Of a stretch of DNA of 45,568 nucleotides, positions 1 through 12,329 are shown one piece after another (position 1 is the stretch's first letter; each line of letters begins with the position of its first letter). This DNA comes from Planctomycetota bacterium (GTDB taxonomy: Bacteria > Planctomycetota > SZUA-567). The stretch lies in assembly GCA_031270145.1 (NCBI GenBank), contig JAISYD010000258.1, positions 1 through 45,568 on the forward strand, read 5' to 3'. Made by a program: the position numbers and the translations under genes. Under the pieces are notes generated by a model that ran no database searches, had not been told where the DNA came from, and saw only the letters and a program-made list of their open reading frames with translations.

Positions 1-187
1 GAAACGCGGGAACGCGGCAAACGCCAAACGGCGGTTCCGCCCCGGGCGTCCATTGCCGGCCTATGCCGCCGGCATTATAGCCGGAAATTGACCGCGAGGC
101 AAGGCGGTTCCGCTTGCCGGGGCATAACCCGGGCCGCCCCGCCCGGAAGGCCGGGGAGGATGGGCGCCCCGCGTCCGCGTCAGCCGC

Positions 188-1195
188 TCATCCTCCCGCG
201 ATCCGCGCGACCAGGGAACGCGGTTCCCCGCGATCCAGTTCCCCGACGGCCGCGATGATTTCGGCTACCGCTTGATCCTCGTCAAGCCCTTCCAGGCGGG
301 CCTGGTAGTCGAGGACGATCCGGTGGCGGAGGATCGGTACCGCCGCCGCCTTGACGTCCTCGAAGCCGACGGTGTCGCGCCCGTCCAGGAAGGCGCCCGC
401 CTTGGCCGCCGCCGCCAGGCCGATGACGGCGCGGGGGCTGGCCCCGAATTTGACTTTCCGGGCCGGGCCATCCGGCCCGGGGCGGGTGGCCAGGACCAGG
501 CGGGCGATGTAATCGGCCAGCGGGCTGGACAGGCTGATGCCGCGGACAGCCGCCATCGCCTTGGCGAAATCGCTTGGCGTCAGCTCCGCCGGCAAGTCCG
601 GCAACTCGCCCGCTTTGCCTAGGGCGATGTCCCGGAGTTCCTCCCGCCCCACCTGTCCGACCCGCAGCTTGAAGAGGAAGCGATCCAACTGCGCCTCGGG
701 CAGCGGATAGGTACCCTCAAGCTCAATGGGGTTCTGGGTGGCGAGGACGAAAAAAGGTTGCGGCAGACGATGGCTCTGTCCCAGCACCGTGACCTGGCCT
801 TCCTGCATGGCTTCGAGCAGGGCGGATTGGGTTTTGGGGCTGGCGCGGTTTATCTCGTCCGCCAGCACCAGGTTGGCGAAGATCGGGCCCGGGTTGAACT
901 CCAATTCCCGCCGTCCGTCGGTCTCGCGCAGCAGGTGCGAGCCGGTGATGTCCAGGGGCATGAGGTCGGGGGTGAACTGGATGCGGCCGGCCTTCAAGCC
1001 CGAGAGGCGGCAAAAGGCGCGCACCATTTGCGTTTTGCCCAGCCCCGGCAGACCTTCCAACAACAGATGTCCGCCCGCCAGCGTTCCGGCCAGGAGCAGC
1101 CGGAGCAAGCCCGGCTGTCCAAGGATCACCTCGTTCAGCCGCGCCTCGATCCGGCCTAGGGCCCGGCGGAGTTCGCCGTCGCGCTCATTCAACAT
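188..1195 (-). CDS. MoxR-family AAA+ ATPase
   Basis: Start ATG at 1195 (MLNERDGELRRALG...), internal to the longer ORF 188..2209. Walker A GLPGLGKT, Walker B LVLADEINRASPKTQSALLEAMQE, sensor ATQNPIELEGTYPLPEAQLDRF. Confidence 0.93.
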   Translation of the reverse strand: MLNERDGELRRALGRIEARLNEVILGQPGLLRLLLAGTLAGGHLLLEGLPGLGKTQMVRAFCRLSGLKAGRIQFTPDLMPLDITGSHLLRETDGRRELEFNPGPIFANLVLADEINRASPKTQSALLEAMQEGQVTVLGQSHRLPQPFFVLATQNPIELEGTYPLPEAQLDRFLFKLRVGQVGREELRDIALGKAGELPDLPAELTPSDFAKAMAAVRGISLSSPLADYIARLVLATRPGPDGPARKVKFGASPRAVIGLAAAAKAGAFLDGRDTVGFEDVKAAAVPILRHRIVLDYQARLEGLDEDQAVAEIIAAVGELDRGEPRSLVARIAGG

Positions 1196-2429
1196 CTTCT
1201 CCCAGTTTGGAAAAATAGCGCTCGACCGCCCGGGCCCGCTCCGGGCCCAGCGCCGCCGTCCCGGTTCCGGCGAACACCCGCCCGGGAGCGTCCACGGCGC
1301 GCCGCCAGATCGGGCGGAACTCCTCCGGCGGCAGGGCGGCGGACGGCGCGATCCGTTCCAGCCGCAGTCTTTGTTTCGGCTCGGACGCCTCGCCTGGCGG
1401 CAGGGGGTGGTAGCGGAAACGTCCCCCGTCCGGCGGCCCGCCGCCGAAAACCAGGGGCGCCTCGCCCGGCTCCCGGCCCGCGCCGCCGCCGCCCGCCCGG
1501 CCGCCGGCCCCGAATTCCGCCATCCGCCCTTCCTGGCGCTCCAATGCCCGCCGCAACTCTTCCAGCGTCTCGCGGCTTGGCGGATAAGGCTGCGGCGAAG
1601 CGCCGGCCGGTCTTTCGGAGCTTGCCGCGCCGGCTTCGGAAAGCGTTTGCCGCCAAGCCTCCCGCAGTTCCGGCGGCAATTTGTCCGGGCCGCCCTCGTA
1701 TTGGGCCAGTTGTTCGAGCGCCTGGAACATTTCCGCCAGGGTTTCGTCCCTGTCCCGGCCCCGGTCCGGTTGGGAAGCGGCGGCATCGATCCGATCCAGG
1801 GCCTCGGCCAGTCGTTCCCGCCGTTCGGCCTGGGCGGTCCGGAGCCGTCCCGGCAATAGGGAGAGCGCCTCGGCGGCCGCCTCGGGGTTGTTTTCGGCCA
1901 AATCCCGCAACCGTTCCAACTGCCGGCGCAAGCTCTCGGCATCCGGTTGGGCCAGCGTCTCCGGCTCCGCCGCCGCCACTTCCCGTTCCAGCCGGGCGAT
2001 TTCCGGCGCCAACCCGGCGCCGGAAATGCCGACGCTCGCCTCCGGCGCCGGCGCCAACCAGGCCGCCAGCAGGAAAAGCGCGGGCCAAGCCAGACATTTG
2101 AGCAAATGGGTCGGCGAGAGCCCCGGCCTGACGCCGGTTGGCGGCGGCGCCTGTCCGGCGATGACGCTTCCCCCGGCGCGGTTATGCAGATCCAGCCAGG
2201 CCAGGGCATAGGCGGCGGTGAAACGCCGGGTTTTCCCGGGTATGGCCTGGATCAGGGCGGAAAGCAATGCCGCCAGGGCGGCCAGGCTGGGCAACGGCGG
2301 CGGAATCGCCGCCGCCAACCCCGGCAGTTTGCTTGCCAGCAGGAAACCGCCTAGGGCGTACATGCGCAGCGGCGCCGTCGCCGCCAAGCGATCCAGGAAC
2401 AGGGCCAGGTTGAATATGGTTGCCCGCAT
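1185..2429 (-). CDS. Hypothetical protein with N-terminal hydrophobic segments and a charged coiled-coil C-terminus; probable partner of the MoxR ATPase
   Basis: 414-aa ORF overlapping the moxR start by 11 nt (translational coupling). Membrane segments near the N-terminus, then long E/R/A/L-rich helices. Confidence 0.65.
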   Translation of the reverse strand: MRATIFNLALFLDRLAATAPLRMYALGGFLLASKLPGLAAAIPPPLPSLAALAALLSALIQAIPGKTRRFTAAYALAWLDLHNRAGGSVIAGQAPPPTGVRPGLSPTHLLKCLAWPALFLLAAWLAPAPEASVGISGAGLAPEIARLEREVAAAEPETLAQPDAESLRRQLERLRDLAENNPEAAAEALSLLPGRLRTAQAERRERLAEALDRIDAAASQPDRGRDRDETLAEMFQALEQLAQYEGGPDKLPPELREAWRQTLSEAGAASSERPAGASPQPYPPSRETLEELRRALERQEGRMAEFGAGGRAGGGGAGREPGEAPLVFGGGPPDGGRFRYHPLPPGEASEPKQRLRLERIAPSAALPPEEFRPIWRRAVDAPGRVFAGTGTAALGPERARAVERYFSKLGEDVE

Positions 2430-2496
2430 GCCGATCCCCGCGCCAACCGCCGCCGATCCGATTTTAGTCGTTTTTCGGCGGCGGCCGGCGGCGGAA

Positions 2497-4089
2497 TCAT
2501 TGCTGTTTAAGCAGCAGGAAACGCTCGCTATCGCCGAGGCTGACCAGAAGCAGGAGCTTTTCCTTGGCCGCGTTGTCCTTGAGCAGCTTGCGGAAAGTCG
2601 CCACGTCGGACACCGGCAAGCGCTCGATTTGCAGAATCACCGCGCCTGGCCGCAGACCCTTCTCGGCCGCGTCGCTTCCCTCCTCCACCTTGGTTATGAC
2701 CACGCCGGAGGCGATCTTTTCCGGAAGATTGAACTCCTCCCGGGCCCGCGCGTCGAGATTCCTCACCGTGACGCCAATACGGGAGCCGGCGGTCTCGGCC
2801 TGGCCGTCGCCCGGTCCCCGGCCGTCGCCCGGCCGCCGGCCGCCGCGGGCGCGGGAATAGAGGTCGTTCGGCTGGAGGGCGATGTTGATCGCCAGCTTCA
2901 TTTTTTCGCCGTTCCGGATCGCCTCCACCGGCACGTCCCGGCCCGGCGCCGTTTCGGCCACCAGGTAGCGCAGGTGCTCGTTGTCCTTGATGGCGATGCC
3001 GTCGAAGTTGACGATCAAATCGCCCTGCCGGAGTCCGGCCTTGCCGGCCGGGCCGCTCGGGTCGATGCGGGCCACCAGGACGCCGGTGCCGTCATGCCCC
3101 AGTTCGCGGCTGATTTCCTCGTCCTCGGGGTTCATCTCGATCCCGAGCCAGCCGCGGGTGACCTCGCCCTTCTCAATAAGCTGGCTAATGACCGACTTGG
3201 CCTGGTTGATGGGGATGGCGAAGCCGATGCCGATTGAGCCGCCGCCGCCGCCGCGGGTGGAAATCATGGTGTTCAATCCCACCACCTCGCCGTCAAGGTT
3301 GACCAGCGGCCCGCCGGAATTGCCGGGGTTGATGGAGGCGTCGGTCTGGATGAAGCGCTCGTAGGCGATTTCCCCGAGCGTGCGGCCCTTGGCCGAAACC
3401 ACGCCCTGGGTGACGCTTTGCTTGAAGTTCAGCGGGGAGCCGATGGCCAGGACGATGTTGCCGGGCTTTATCTCGTCCGAGTCGCCCAGGCGGGCGAAGG
3501 GCATTTTGGCCGGGTGATCGGTCAGCCGGATGACCGCCAGATCGGAATTGGGGTCCCGGCCCACGACCTCGGCCTTGTAGGTCTTGCCCTTCTCGTTCGG
3601 GAATTCCACCTTGATGGAGTCGGCGTCGGCCACCACGTGGTTGTTGGTCAGAATGTGGCCCTGGGCGTCGATGATCACGCCGCTGCCCACGCCCTGGCTC
3701 CGGCGGGGCATTTCCGGGGAAAAGCGCCGGCGCAGCCTGGGGGCCAGTTCGCGCGGCAGTTGCGGAATCTGATCGAAAAAGCGGTCCAGGAAGTCCGGAC
3801 CATCGTCATCCTCTCCGCCGTCCCCGGATACGGGCAGGTTCTTTTCGGTTTCGATCCCGACCACGGCGGGGCCGACCCGTTCGACCACCTCGGCGAAGGC
3901 GTTGGACATGGCCTTGGCCACCTTGATGTTCTCGGACTCGCCGGCCGGCGTCCGGGCGGCGGCCGCCAGGGTCAGCAGGAAAAACAGGGCGAGGGCCGGG
4001 AACAGCCAGAGGGGCCGGACGAAGCCGGCGGCGAGCGGCATGACCGCGATGGGCCTGGCCAAACGCCGGCAAGCGAGGATGTGGCGCAT
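2497..4089 (-). CDS. degP: HtrA/DegP-type periplasmic serine protease with two PDZ domains
   Basis: Start at 4089 (MRHILACRRL...) preceded by AGGAGAAAA on the minus strand. Catalytic motifs ILTNNHVV, NSDLAVI and NPGNSGGPLV, followed by two PDZ-like regions. Confidence 0.93.
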   Translation of the reverse strand: MRHILACRRLARPIAVMPLAAGFVRPLWLFPALALFFLLTLAAAARTPAGESENIKVAKAMSNAFAEVVERVGPAVVGIETEKNLPVSGDGGEDDDGPDFLDRFFDQIPQLPRELAPRLRRRFSPEMPRRSQGVGSGVIIDAQGHILTNNHVVADADSIKVEFPNEKGKTYKAEVVGRDPNSDLAVIRLTDHPAKMPFARLGDSDEIKPGNIVLAIGSPLNFKQSVTQGVVSAKGRTLGEIAYERFIQTDASINPGNSGGPLVNLDGEVVGLNTMISTRGGGGGSIGIGFAIPINQAKSVISQLIEKGEVTRGWLGIEMNPEDEEISRELGHDGTGVLVARIDPSGPAGKAGLRQGDLIVNFDGIAIKDNEHLRYLVAETAPGRDVPVEAIRNGEKMKLAINIALQPNDLYSRARGGRRPGDGRGPGDGQAETAGSRIGVTVRNLDARAREEFNLPEKIASGVVITKVEEGSDAAEKGLRPGAVILQIERLPVSDVATFRKLLKDNAAKEKLLLLVSLGDSERFLLLKQQ

Positions 4090-4236
4090 TTTTTCTCCTA
4101 AGCAGAAATGCCGCATGAAAAATATCCTGACCGTGGGCCAAAAAACAGCGGTTTTTCGGCACACACAATAAAGTTTTGTCCGTCCGGCGGCGCCATCCTT
4201 CGCTTTTTCCCCTGCCGGGCCGCGCGGCCCGGGTCG

Positions 4237-6735
4237 CTAGCCCTCCTCGCCGCCGCCGGAAACGTATTCCGCCCCGTCGCCGTCCTTGTCGTCGCGGTCG
4301 CCGGGCGCCGCCCGCGCCACCGCCACCAGGGCGTCGTCGTCCTTCAGGCGTATGGCCTTGACCCCCTGGGTGTTGCGGCCGATGACCCGGATGCTGTTCA
4401 CCGGGATGCGGACCACCATCCCCTTGGAGGTGATGAGCATGACGTCGTCGTCCTCCCGCACCGTCATGCAGGCCACCACCGGTCCGGTCTTGTCGGTGAC
4501 GTTCATGTTGATGACCCCCCGGGCGCCGCGCCGGGTGAGGCGGTAATCGGCGAAATCGGAGCGCTTGCCGAAGCCGGAGGCGGAGAGGGTGAGGACGGAG
4601 CAGTTTGGCGCCAGCGCCAGCAGGCTGATGCAGACGTCGTCGTCCTGGAGGCTCATGCCGTTCACCCCGGCGGCGCCCCGGCCCATGCTCCGCACGTCCT
4701 CTTCCTTGAAGTGGCAGGCCAGGCCGTTCCGGGAGGCCAGCATCAGCTCGTCCGTTCCGCCGGTCATCACCACCCCGATCAGTTCGTCGCCGTCGCCGAT
4801 GTTGACGGCGCGGATGCCGCCCTTCTTGGGATGCTGGAAGGCGGAAAGCACCGTCTTCTTGATGACGCCCTGCCGGGTGGCCATGACCAGGAAGTGATCG
4901 TCGTCGAAGGTCCGCACCGGGATCATCGCCGACACCTTCTCCTCCGCGGCGAGGGAAAGGACGTTGGCGATGGAGCGGCCCTTGGCGGCGCGGCCCATCT
5001 CCGGCACGTCGTAGACCTTGAGCCAGTGGACCTGCCCCCTGGTGGTGAAGAAGAGGATGTAGTCGTGGGTGGCGCCGACGAAGAGGCGCTCGATGAAGTC
5101 GCCGTCCTTGAGGTTGGAGCCGGCGACGCCCTTGCCGCCCCGGCCCTGTTTCCGGTAGGCGTCCAGCGCCATGCGCTTGAGGTAGCCGTCGTGCGACACC
5201 ACCACCACCATCTCCTCCTCGGCGATCATGTCCTCGAGCGAGATGTCCTCGGCGGCGGCCACGATTTCGGAGCGGCGGCCGTCGCCGTATTTCTCGATCA
5301 GCTCCAGGCAGTCCTCGCGAATGATGGCGGTGACCAGGCCGCGGTCGGCCAGGATGGCCCGGTAGTCGGCGATTTTCCCGACCAACTCGGCGTATTCGTT
5401 CTCCAGTTCCCGGCGCTGCAGGCCGGTGAGGCGCGACAGGCGCATTTCCAGGATGGCACCGGCCTGGACCTCGGAAAGGGCGAAGGAGGCGATCAGGGCC
5501 GAGCGGGCGGCCGGGACGTCGGGCGAGCCGCGGATGACCCCGATGACCTTGTCGATGTCGTCGAGGGCTTTCAGGAGGCCCTCGAGGATATGGGCTCTGG
5601 CCTCGGCCCGCTTCAGGAGGTACACGGTCCGGCGCCGGATGACCTCGAAGCGGTGGTCGCGGTGGCACTCCAGCATCTGCTTGAGGTTCAGGGTCTCCGG
5701 CCGGCCCTTGACCAGGGCGATGTTGTTGATGGAGAAGTTGGACTGGAGCGGGGTGAGCTTGTAAAGCTGGTTCAGGACGATGTCCGAGTCCTCGCCCGCC
5801 TTCAGCTCGACGACGATGCGGATGCCGTCCTTGTTGGAGTAGTCGTGGATGTTGGCGATGCCGTCGATCCGGCCGTCCTTCACCACTTCGGCGATTTTCT
5901 CGACCAGGGTGGCCAGATTGACCTGGTAGGGGATTTCGGTGACCACGATAGACTGGCGGCCGTTCTTGGCGGTTTCGGTGTGGCAGCGGGCGCGCACGGT
6001 GACCTGGCCCCGGCCGGTGTGGTAAGCCTTGTGGATGCCCTCCCGGCCGCAGATGAGGCTGCCGGTGGGGAAGTCGGGGCCGGGGATGTGGCGGATGAGA
6101 TCCCGGATTTGGATGCCCGGGTCGTCGAGCAGGGCGATTAGCCCCTTGCAGATCTCGGCCAGGTTGTGGGGCGGGATGGAGGTGGCCATGCCCACGGCGA
6201 TGCCGGTGGCGCCGTTCAGCAGGAGCATGGGGGCCTTGGCCGGCATCACTTGCGGCTCTTGCGAGGAGTCGTCGTAATTGGGGACGAAGTCCACCGTGTC
6301 CTTGTCGAGGTCGGCCAGCATCTCGGCGGCGATTTTCGCCATGCGGCATTCGGTGTAGCGCTGGGCCGCCGCCGGGTAGCCGTCGATGGAGCCGAAGTTG
6401 CCCTGGGGATCGACCAGCGGGTAGCGTACCGAGAAGTCCTGGGCCAGCCGCACCAGGGCGTCGTAGATGGAGGCGTCGCCGTGGGGGTGGTAGTTGCCCA
6501 TGCAGTCGCCGACCACCTTGGCGCATTTGCGGTACTTGGCGCCGGCGGTGAGGTTCAGGTCGCTCATGGAATAAAGGATGCGGCGCTGCACCGGCTTCAG
6601 GCCGTCCCGGGCGTCCGGCAGGGCGCGGGAGACGATGACCGACATGGAATAGGTCAGGTAGGAATTTTTCAGCTCGTCTTCGATGGGCAGGGGCTTGACG
6701 CCCGCCGTCTGGGTATTGAAAAGGTTGGAGCTCAT
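4237..6735 (-). CDS. gyrA: DNA gyrase subunit A
   Basis: 832 aa; [33 protein letters not shown], catalytic Tyr region AAAQRYTE, GyrA-box region QGRGGKG. Confidence 0.97.
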   Translation of the reverse strand: MSSNLFNTQTAGVKPLPIEDELKNSYLTYSMSVIVSRALPDARDGLKPVQRRILYSMSDLNLTAGAKYRKCAKVVGDCMGNYHPHGDASIYDALVRLAQDFSVRYPLVDPQGNFGSIDGYPAAAQRYTECRMAKIAAEMLADLDKDTVDFVPNYDDSSQEPQVMPAKAPMLLLNGATGIAVGMATSIPPHNLAEICKGLIALLDDPGIQIRDLIRHIPGPDFPTGSLICGREGIHKAYHTGRGQVTVRARCHTETAKNGRQSIVVTEIPYQVNLATLVEKIAEVVKDGRIDGIANIHDYSNKDGIRIVVELKAGEDSDIVLNQLYKLTPLQSNFSINNIALVKGRPETLNLKQMLECHRDHRFEVIRRRTVYLLKRAEARAHILEGLLKALDDIDKVIGVIRGSPDVPAARSALIASFALSEVQAGAILEMRLSRLTGLQRRELENEYAELVGKIADYRAILADRGLVTAIIREDCLELIEKYGDGRRSEIVAAAEDISLEDMIAEEEMVVVVSHDGYLKRMALDAYRKQGRGGKGVAGSNLKDGDFIERLFVGATHDYILFFTTRGQVHWLKVYDVPEMGRAAKGRSIANVLSLAAEEKVSAMIPVRTFDDDHFLVMATRQGVIKKTVLSAFQHPKKGGIRAVNIGDGDELIGVVMTGGTDELMLASRNGLACHFKEEDVRSMGRGAAGVNGMSLQDDDVCISLLALAPNCSVLTLSASGFGKRSDFADYRLTRRGARGVINMNVTDKTGPVVACMTVREDDDVMLITSKGMVVRIPVNSIRVIGRNTQGVKAIRLKDDDALVAVARAAPGDRDDKDGDGAEYVSGGGEEG

Positions 6736-6778
6736 GGGTGGCGGTTCTCCCGGGTGTCGTTGCGGATGCGGTTTTTGC

Positions 6779-9427
<2,649 letters not shown>

Positions 9428-9614
9428 GGAAGAATTCGCCTGTTTTGCTGAAGCTCTCTTCCCCTCCCGTCTTCTCCCCTTTCTCCGGATCACAGTACTG
9501 AACGCGCCTTCGCTGCAAATTCCGCCTGAAATTTAACGGCAATCCCCGGGCCGGCGCGGACACTAACCCGGGGGATCGCGTTTCAATGGGCCGGGATCGG
9601 GGACTGGACAAAGC

Positions 9615-10469
9615 ATGAAAACCCTTCTTTTTACCCTGCCGATCGGGGACGGCTTCCCGGTATTCGGCTTTTTCCCGCCGCTGGCGCTGGGGATTGCGGT
9701 CGCTATCGGTTGGGCCTGGGCGAGAGCGAAAAAAAGGGGCCTGCCCGCCAATGCGGCAATCGACGCCGGCCTCTTGTCAACCTTCGTCGGGGTGGCGGGC
9801 GCCAGGTTTTTCTATCTCCATTTCGACTATTATCCGATCAGCGGCTCCGATCGAATTGATGTCGGCTGGTTTGAAATCGGGCAAGGCGGGCTGTCCTTTT
9901 TCGGCGGCCTGTTGTCCGCCGCCCTGGCCGTGTGGATTTACGCGCGGCTCCGGAAAATATCCTTCGGCGCGCTGGCCGACGCCTACGCCGCCCCCTTGGC
10001 CGCGGGCATGGCGATTGGAAGCGTCGGCTGTTTGCTCAGCGGCTGTTGCTGGGGCAAAATAACGCCTTTCGCATTTCCCCTGGGGATGCGCTTCCCCGAG
10101 GAAACGGAGGTCATGACCAGGCAATGGCTGGATTTCGTGGAACGGCCGGAATTTTGGGACGCCCTGACCCTAAGCCTGGGCTATCCCGCCGAAACCGCTC
10201 CCGAGCTGCCGGTTTATCCCACCCAAATCATCTCCGTCCTGGGCCTTTTCGGCCTGACGGGGCTTTTGCTTTGGCGCGAGCGGCGCTGGAAAAACCGCCG
10301 CCCCGGTCAAACCTTCGCGGCGTTTCTGCTCGGTTACGCCATTGGCCGTTTTTTCATCGAATTTTGGCGCGACGACACGCCGAACCTTCTGGGAATGGGT
10401 TCATTCGCCGGACTGCATTCCGGCCAATGGCTGGCGCTGGGGCTGTTCCTGGCGGTCGGCGCCGCGTGA
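9615..10469 (+). CDS. lgt: Prolipoprotein diacylglyceryl transferase (Lgt family)
   Basis: 284-aa multi-TM protein; GGLSFFGGLLSA, GSVGCLLSGCCWG, PELPVYPTQIISVLGLFGL and GRFFIEFWRDD match the Lgt family layout. Confidence 0.88.
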   Translation: MKTLLFTLPIGDGFPVFGFFPPLALGIAVAIGWAWARAKKRGLPANAAIDAGLLSTFVGVAGARFFYLHFDYYPISGSDRIDVGWFEIGQGGLSFFGGLLSAALAVWIYARLRKISFGALADAYAAPLAAGMAIGSVGCLLSGCCWGKITPFAFPLGMRFPEETEVMTRQWLDFVERPEFWDALTLSLGYPAETAPELPVYPTQIISVLGLFGLTGLLLWRERRWKNRRPGQTFAAFLLGYAIGRFFIEFWRDDTPNLLGMGSFAGLHSGQWLALGLFLAVGAA

Positions 10470-10550
10470 GCGGGCCTGGGCCGAAAGCGCCGGGGAACGC
10501 CCCAACCACTCGCCGATCCCGGCGCTTGAGCAAAATAACGGGAATGGGTC

Positions 10551-10579
10551 TTGACGGATTTTTACCGGGCTGGTAAAAT
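10551..10579 (+). promoter_or_regulatory. Putative sigma70-type promoter for the first TRAP operon
   Basis: TTGACG (10551-10556) - 17 nt - TAAAAT (10574-10579), about 58 nt upstream of the dctP start. Confidence 0.6.
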
Positions 10580-10605
10580 CAACGTTGATTTTACCAGCCT
10601 TTTTT
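10568..10605 (+). terminator. Perfect 16+16 bp palindrome followed by six T residues; terminator for lgt and/or operator for dctP
   Basis: GGCTGGTAAAATCAAC / GTTGATTTTACCAGCC followed by TTTTTT. Confidence 0.7.
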
Positions 10606-10636
10606 GTCCGGCGGCATAAACCGAAGGAGGAATCAC

Positions 10637-11623
10637 ATGATCCGCGGATTTTCCCTGATCTTATTGTCGCTTTTGGCCCTGGCCATGGCGGCGCCGGTTG
10701 CCGGCGCGGCCCAATACGTCGTCAAGATTGGTTATGAAAACCATCCCGGCGAACCATTGGACGCCGCCGTCCGGCATTGGAAGAAATTGGCGGAGGAAAA
10801 AACCGGAGGCAAACTCGAAGTCCAGCTGTTCCCCAGTTCCCAGCTTGGTTCCAAAAAGGATCTTATCGAACAAATCCGCATGGGCGGCAACTTGGTGACT
10901 TTTGTCGACGGCAGTTTCCTGGCCGACTTTGTTCCGGACATGGCCATCCTCAACGGACCCTATCTGGCCGACGAGATGATGGATATCGTCAAGCTCCCAG
11001 AATCCGACTGGTGGAAGGGGCTGGAAAAGCAACTGGAAGCCAAGGACCTCCATATACTCGCCTTCAATTTCCTCTACGGCATTCGCAACATGGTCGTAAA
11101 AAAGCCTGTCCACGCCCCGGCGGATCTCAACGGCCTGAAGATACGCGTCCCCAACAACAAAATCCAGCTTGAGGGCATTTTGGCCATGGGCGCCATCCCC
11201 ACCCCCATGCCGCTGGCCGAGGTTTATCCCGCCCTGACCCAGGGCGTCATCGACGGCGCCGAAAATCCCATCCCCGTGCTTTACGGACAGAAACACCACG
11301 AGGCGGCCAAATACCTGATCCTCACCAAGCACCTGGACAACATCACCGGCTTCGTGGCCAATCCGGACTTCCTGAAGGAGTTGCCGCCGGAAATCGTCAA
11401 GGCTTTCGAGGAGGCGGCGTACGAGGCCGGCGAATTCAGCCAAAAATTGGCCCTGGACGCCGATCGGGAATACACGGAAAAAATCAAGGCGGAAGGCGGC
11501 GTGATCATCGAGGTGGACATCACACCCTTCCAAGAGGCCACCAAAGTCGTGTATAGCAAATTTCCCGAATGGACGCCCGGCCTTTATGAAAAAGTGAGAG
11601 GCATCATGTACGGCGGAAAATGA
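10637..11623 (+). CDS. dctP: TRAP transporter substrate-binding protein (DctP family)
   Basis: GAAGGAGG ribosome-binding site before ATG 10637. Signal peptide MIRGFSLILLSLLALAMAAPVAGA; GGKLEVQLFPSSQLGSKKDLIEQIRMG, PADLNGLKIRVPNN, MPLAEVYPALTQGVIDGAENP. Confidence 0.93.
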   Translation: MIRGFSLILLSLLALAMAAPVAGAAQYVVKIGYENHPGEPLDAAVRHWKKLAEEKTGGKLEVQLFPSSQLGSKKDLIEQIRMGGNLVTFVDGSFLADFVPDMAILNGPYLADEMMDIVKLPESDWWKGLEKQLEAKDLHILAFNFLYGIRNMVVKKPVHAPADLNGLKIRVPNNKIQLEGILAMGAIPTPMPLAEVYPALTQGVIDGAENPIPVLYGQKHHEAAKYLILTKHLDNITGFVANPDFLKELPPEIVKAFEEAAYEAGEFSQKLALDADREYTEKIKAEGGVIIEVDITPFQEATKVVYSKFPEWTPGLYEKVRGIMYGGK

Positions 11624-11696
11624 GATTCCGGCGCCGGGCGCGCGGCTTTCGCGGCCCGGCGCCGGCAGTTGGCCAATTCCCGACGGGTAACGATTC

Positions 11697-12278
11697 ATGG
11701 ATGACCAAGACGCGCCGGCATCGCGCCCCTCCCTCCGGCAAGACTGGCGGGGCTATGTCTGCCGGAACCCCGACGATTTGCTGGCTGCCCTTTGCCTGGC
11801 GGGCCTGATCGGCCTGATGTTTTTCTCCATCCTCATGCGTTACCTGTTCAAAACGCCCCTGATGTGGTCGGAGGAGGTAATTACCCTCCTGTTCATGTGG
11901 GTGATCGGACTGGGCGCGGTTTCGGCTCAGAAAACCCGCCGCCACCTGGTCGTCGATCTGCTGACGGCCGCCCTTCCCCCGCGCCTCCAGGTCGGGATCG
12001 GCATCCCGACCAAGCTGGTTTACCTGGCGGTCGTCGTCGCCACCGGCTATTACGGCTGGCTGCTTTCCCTCATGGCCCGCGACAAGATAACCAACATGCT
12101 TAGCATCCCCTACACCTATATGGACATCGCCATCCCCGTCGGCATGCTGGGTATGGCGGTTTTCATCCTGCGCGATCTCCGCCGCGATTTCCTGGCCCTG
12201 TTCCCGGGCCGGCCGGGGCCGCCGATCCAGGACATCGTCGCCGAGATCGAGGCCGAGGCGTTGCGGGACGGAAAATAA
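11697..12278 (+). CDS. dctQ: TRAP transporter small permease (DctQ family)
   Basis: Four-TM protein between dctP and dctM; RYLFKTPLMWSEEVITLLFMWVIGLGAVSAQKTRRHLVVDLL. Confidence 0.9.
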   Translation: MDDQDAPASRPSLRQDWRGYVCRNPDDLLAALCLAGLIGLMFFSILMRYLFKTPLMWSEEVITLLFMWVIGLGAVSAQKTRRHLVVDLLTAALPPRLQVGIGIPTKLVYLAVVVATGYYGWLLSLMARDKITNMLSIPYTYMDIAIPVGMLGMAVFILRDLRRDFLALFPGRPGPPIQDIVAEIEAEALRDGK

Positions 12279-12329
12279 TCCCCGGCAAAAATCTGGCGGC
12301 CGGTCCGCCGGAGCTGGAGAGCGGACGCC

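Noticed and set aside
4215-4232. 18-bp palindrome CCGGGCCGCGCGGCCCGG after gyrA
   Set aside because: Could be part of a terminator, but no T-run follows on the minus strand and such palindromes are expected by chance at this GC content.
4108-6141. 677-aa plus-strand ORF antisense to gyrA
   Set aside because: Composition-driven shadow ORF (runs of H, D, V, G, A) opposite a clear gyrA frame; no recognisable domain.
3806-6526. 906-aa minus-strand ORF spanning gyrA and part of degP
   Set aside because: Out-of-frame translation of gyrA with R/P/H/G-rich low-complexity sequence.
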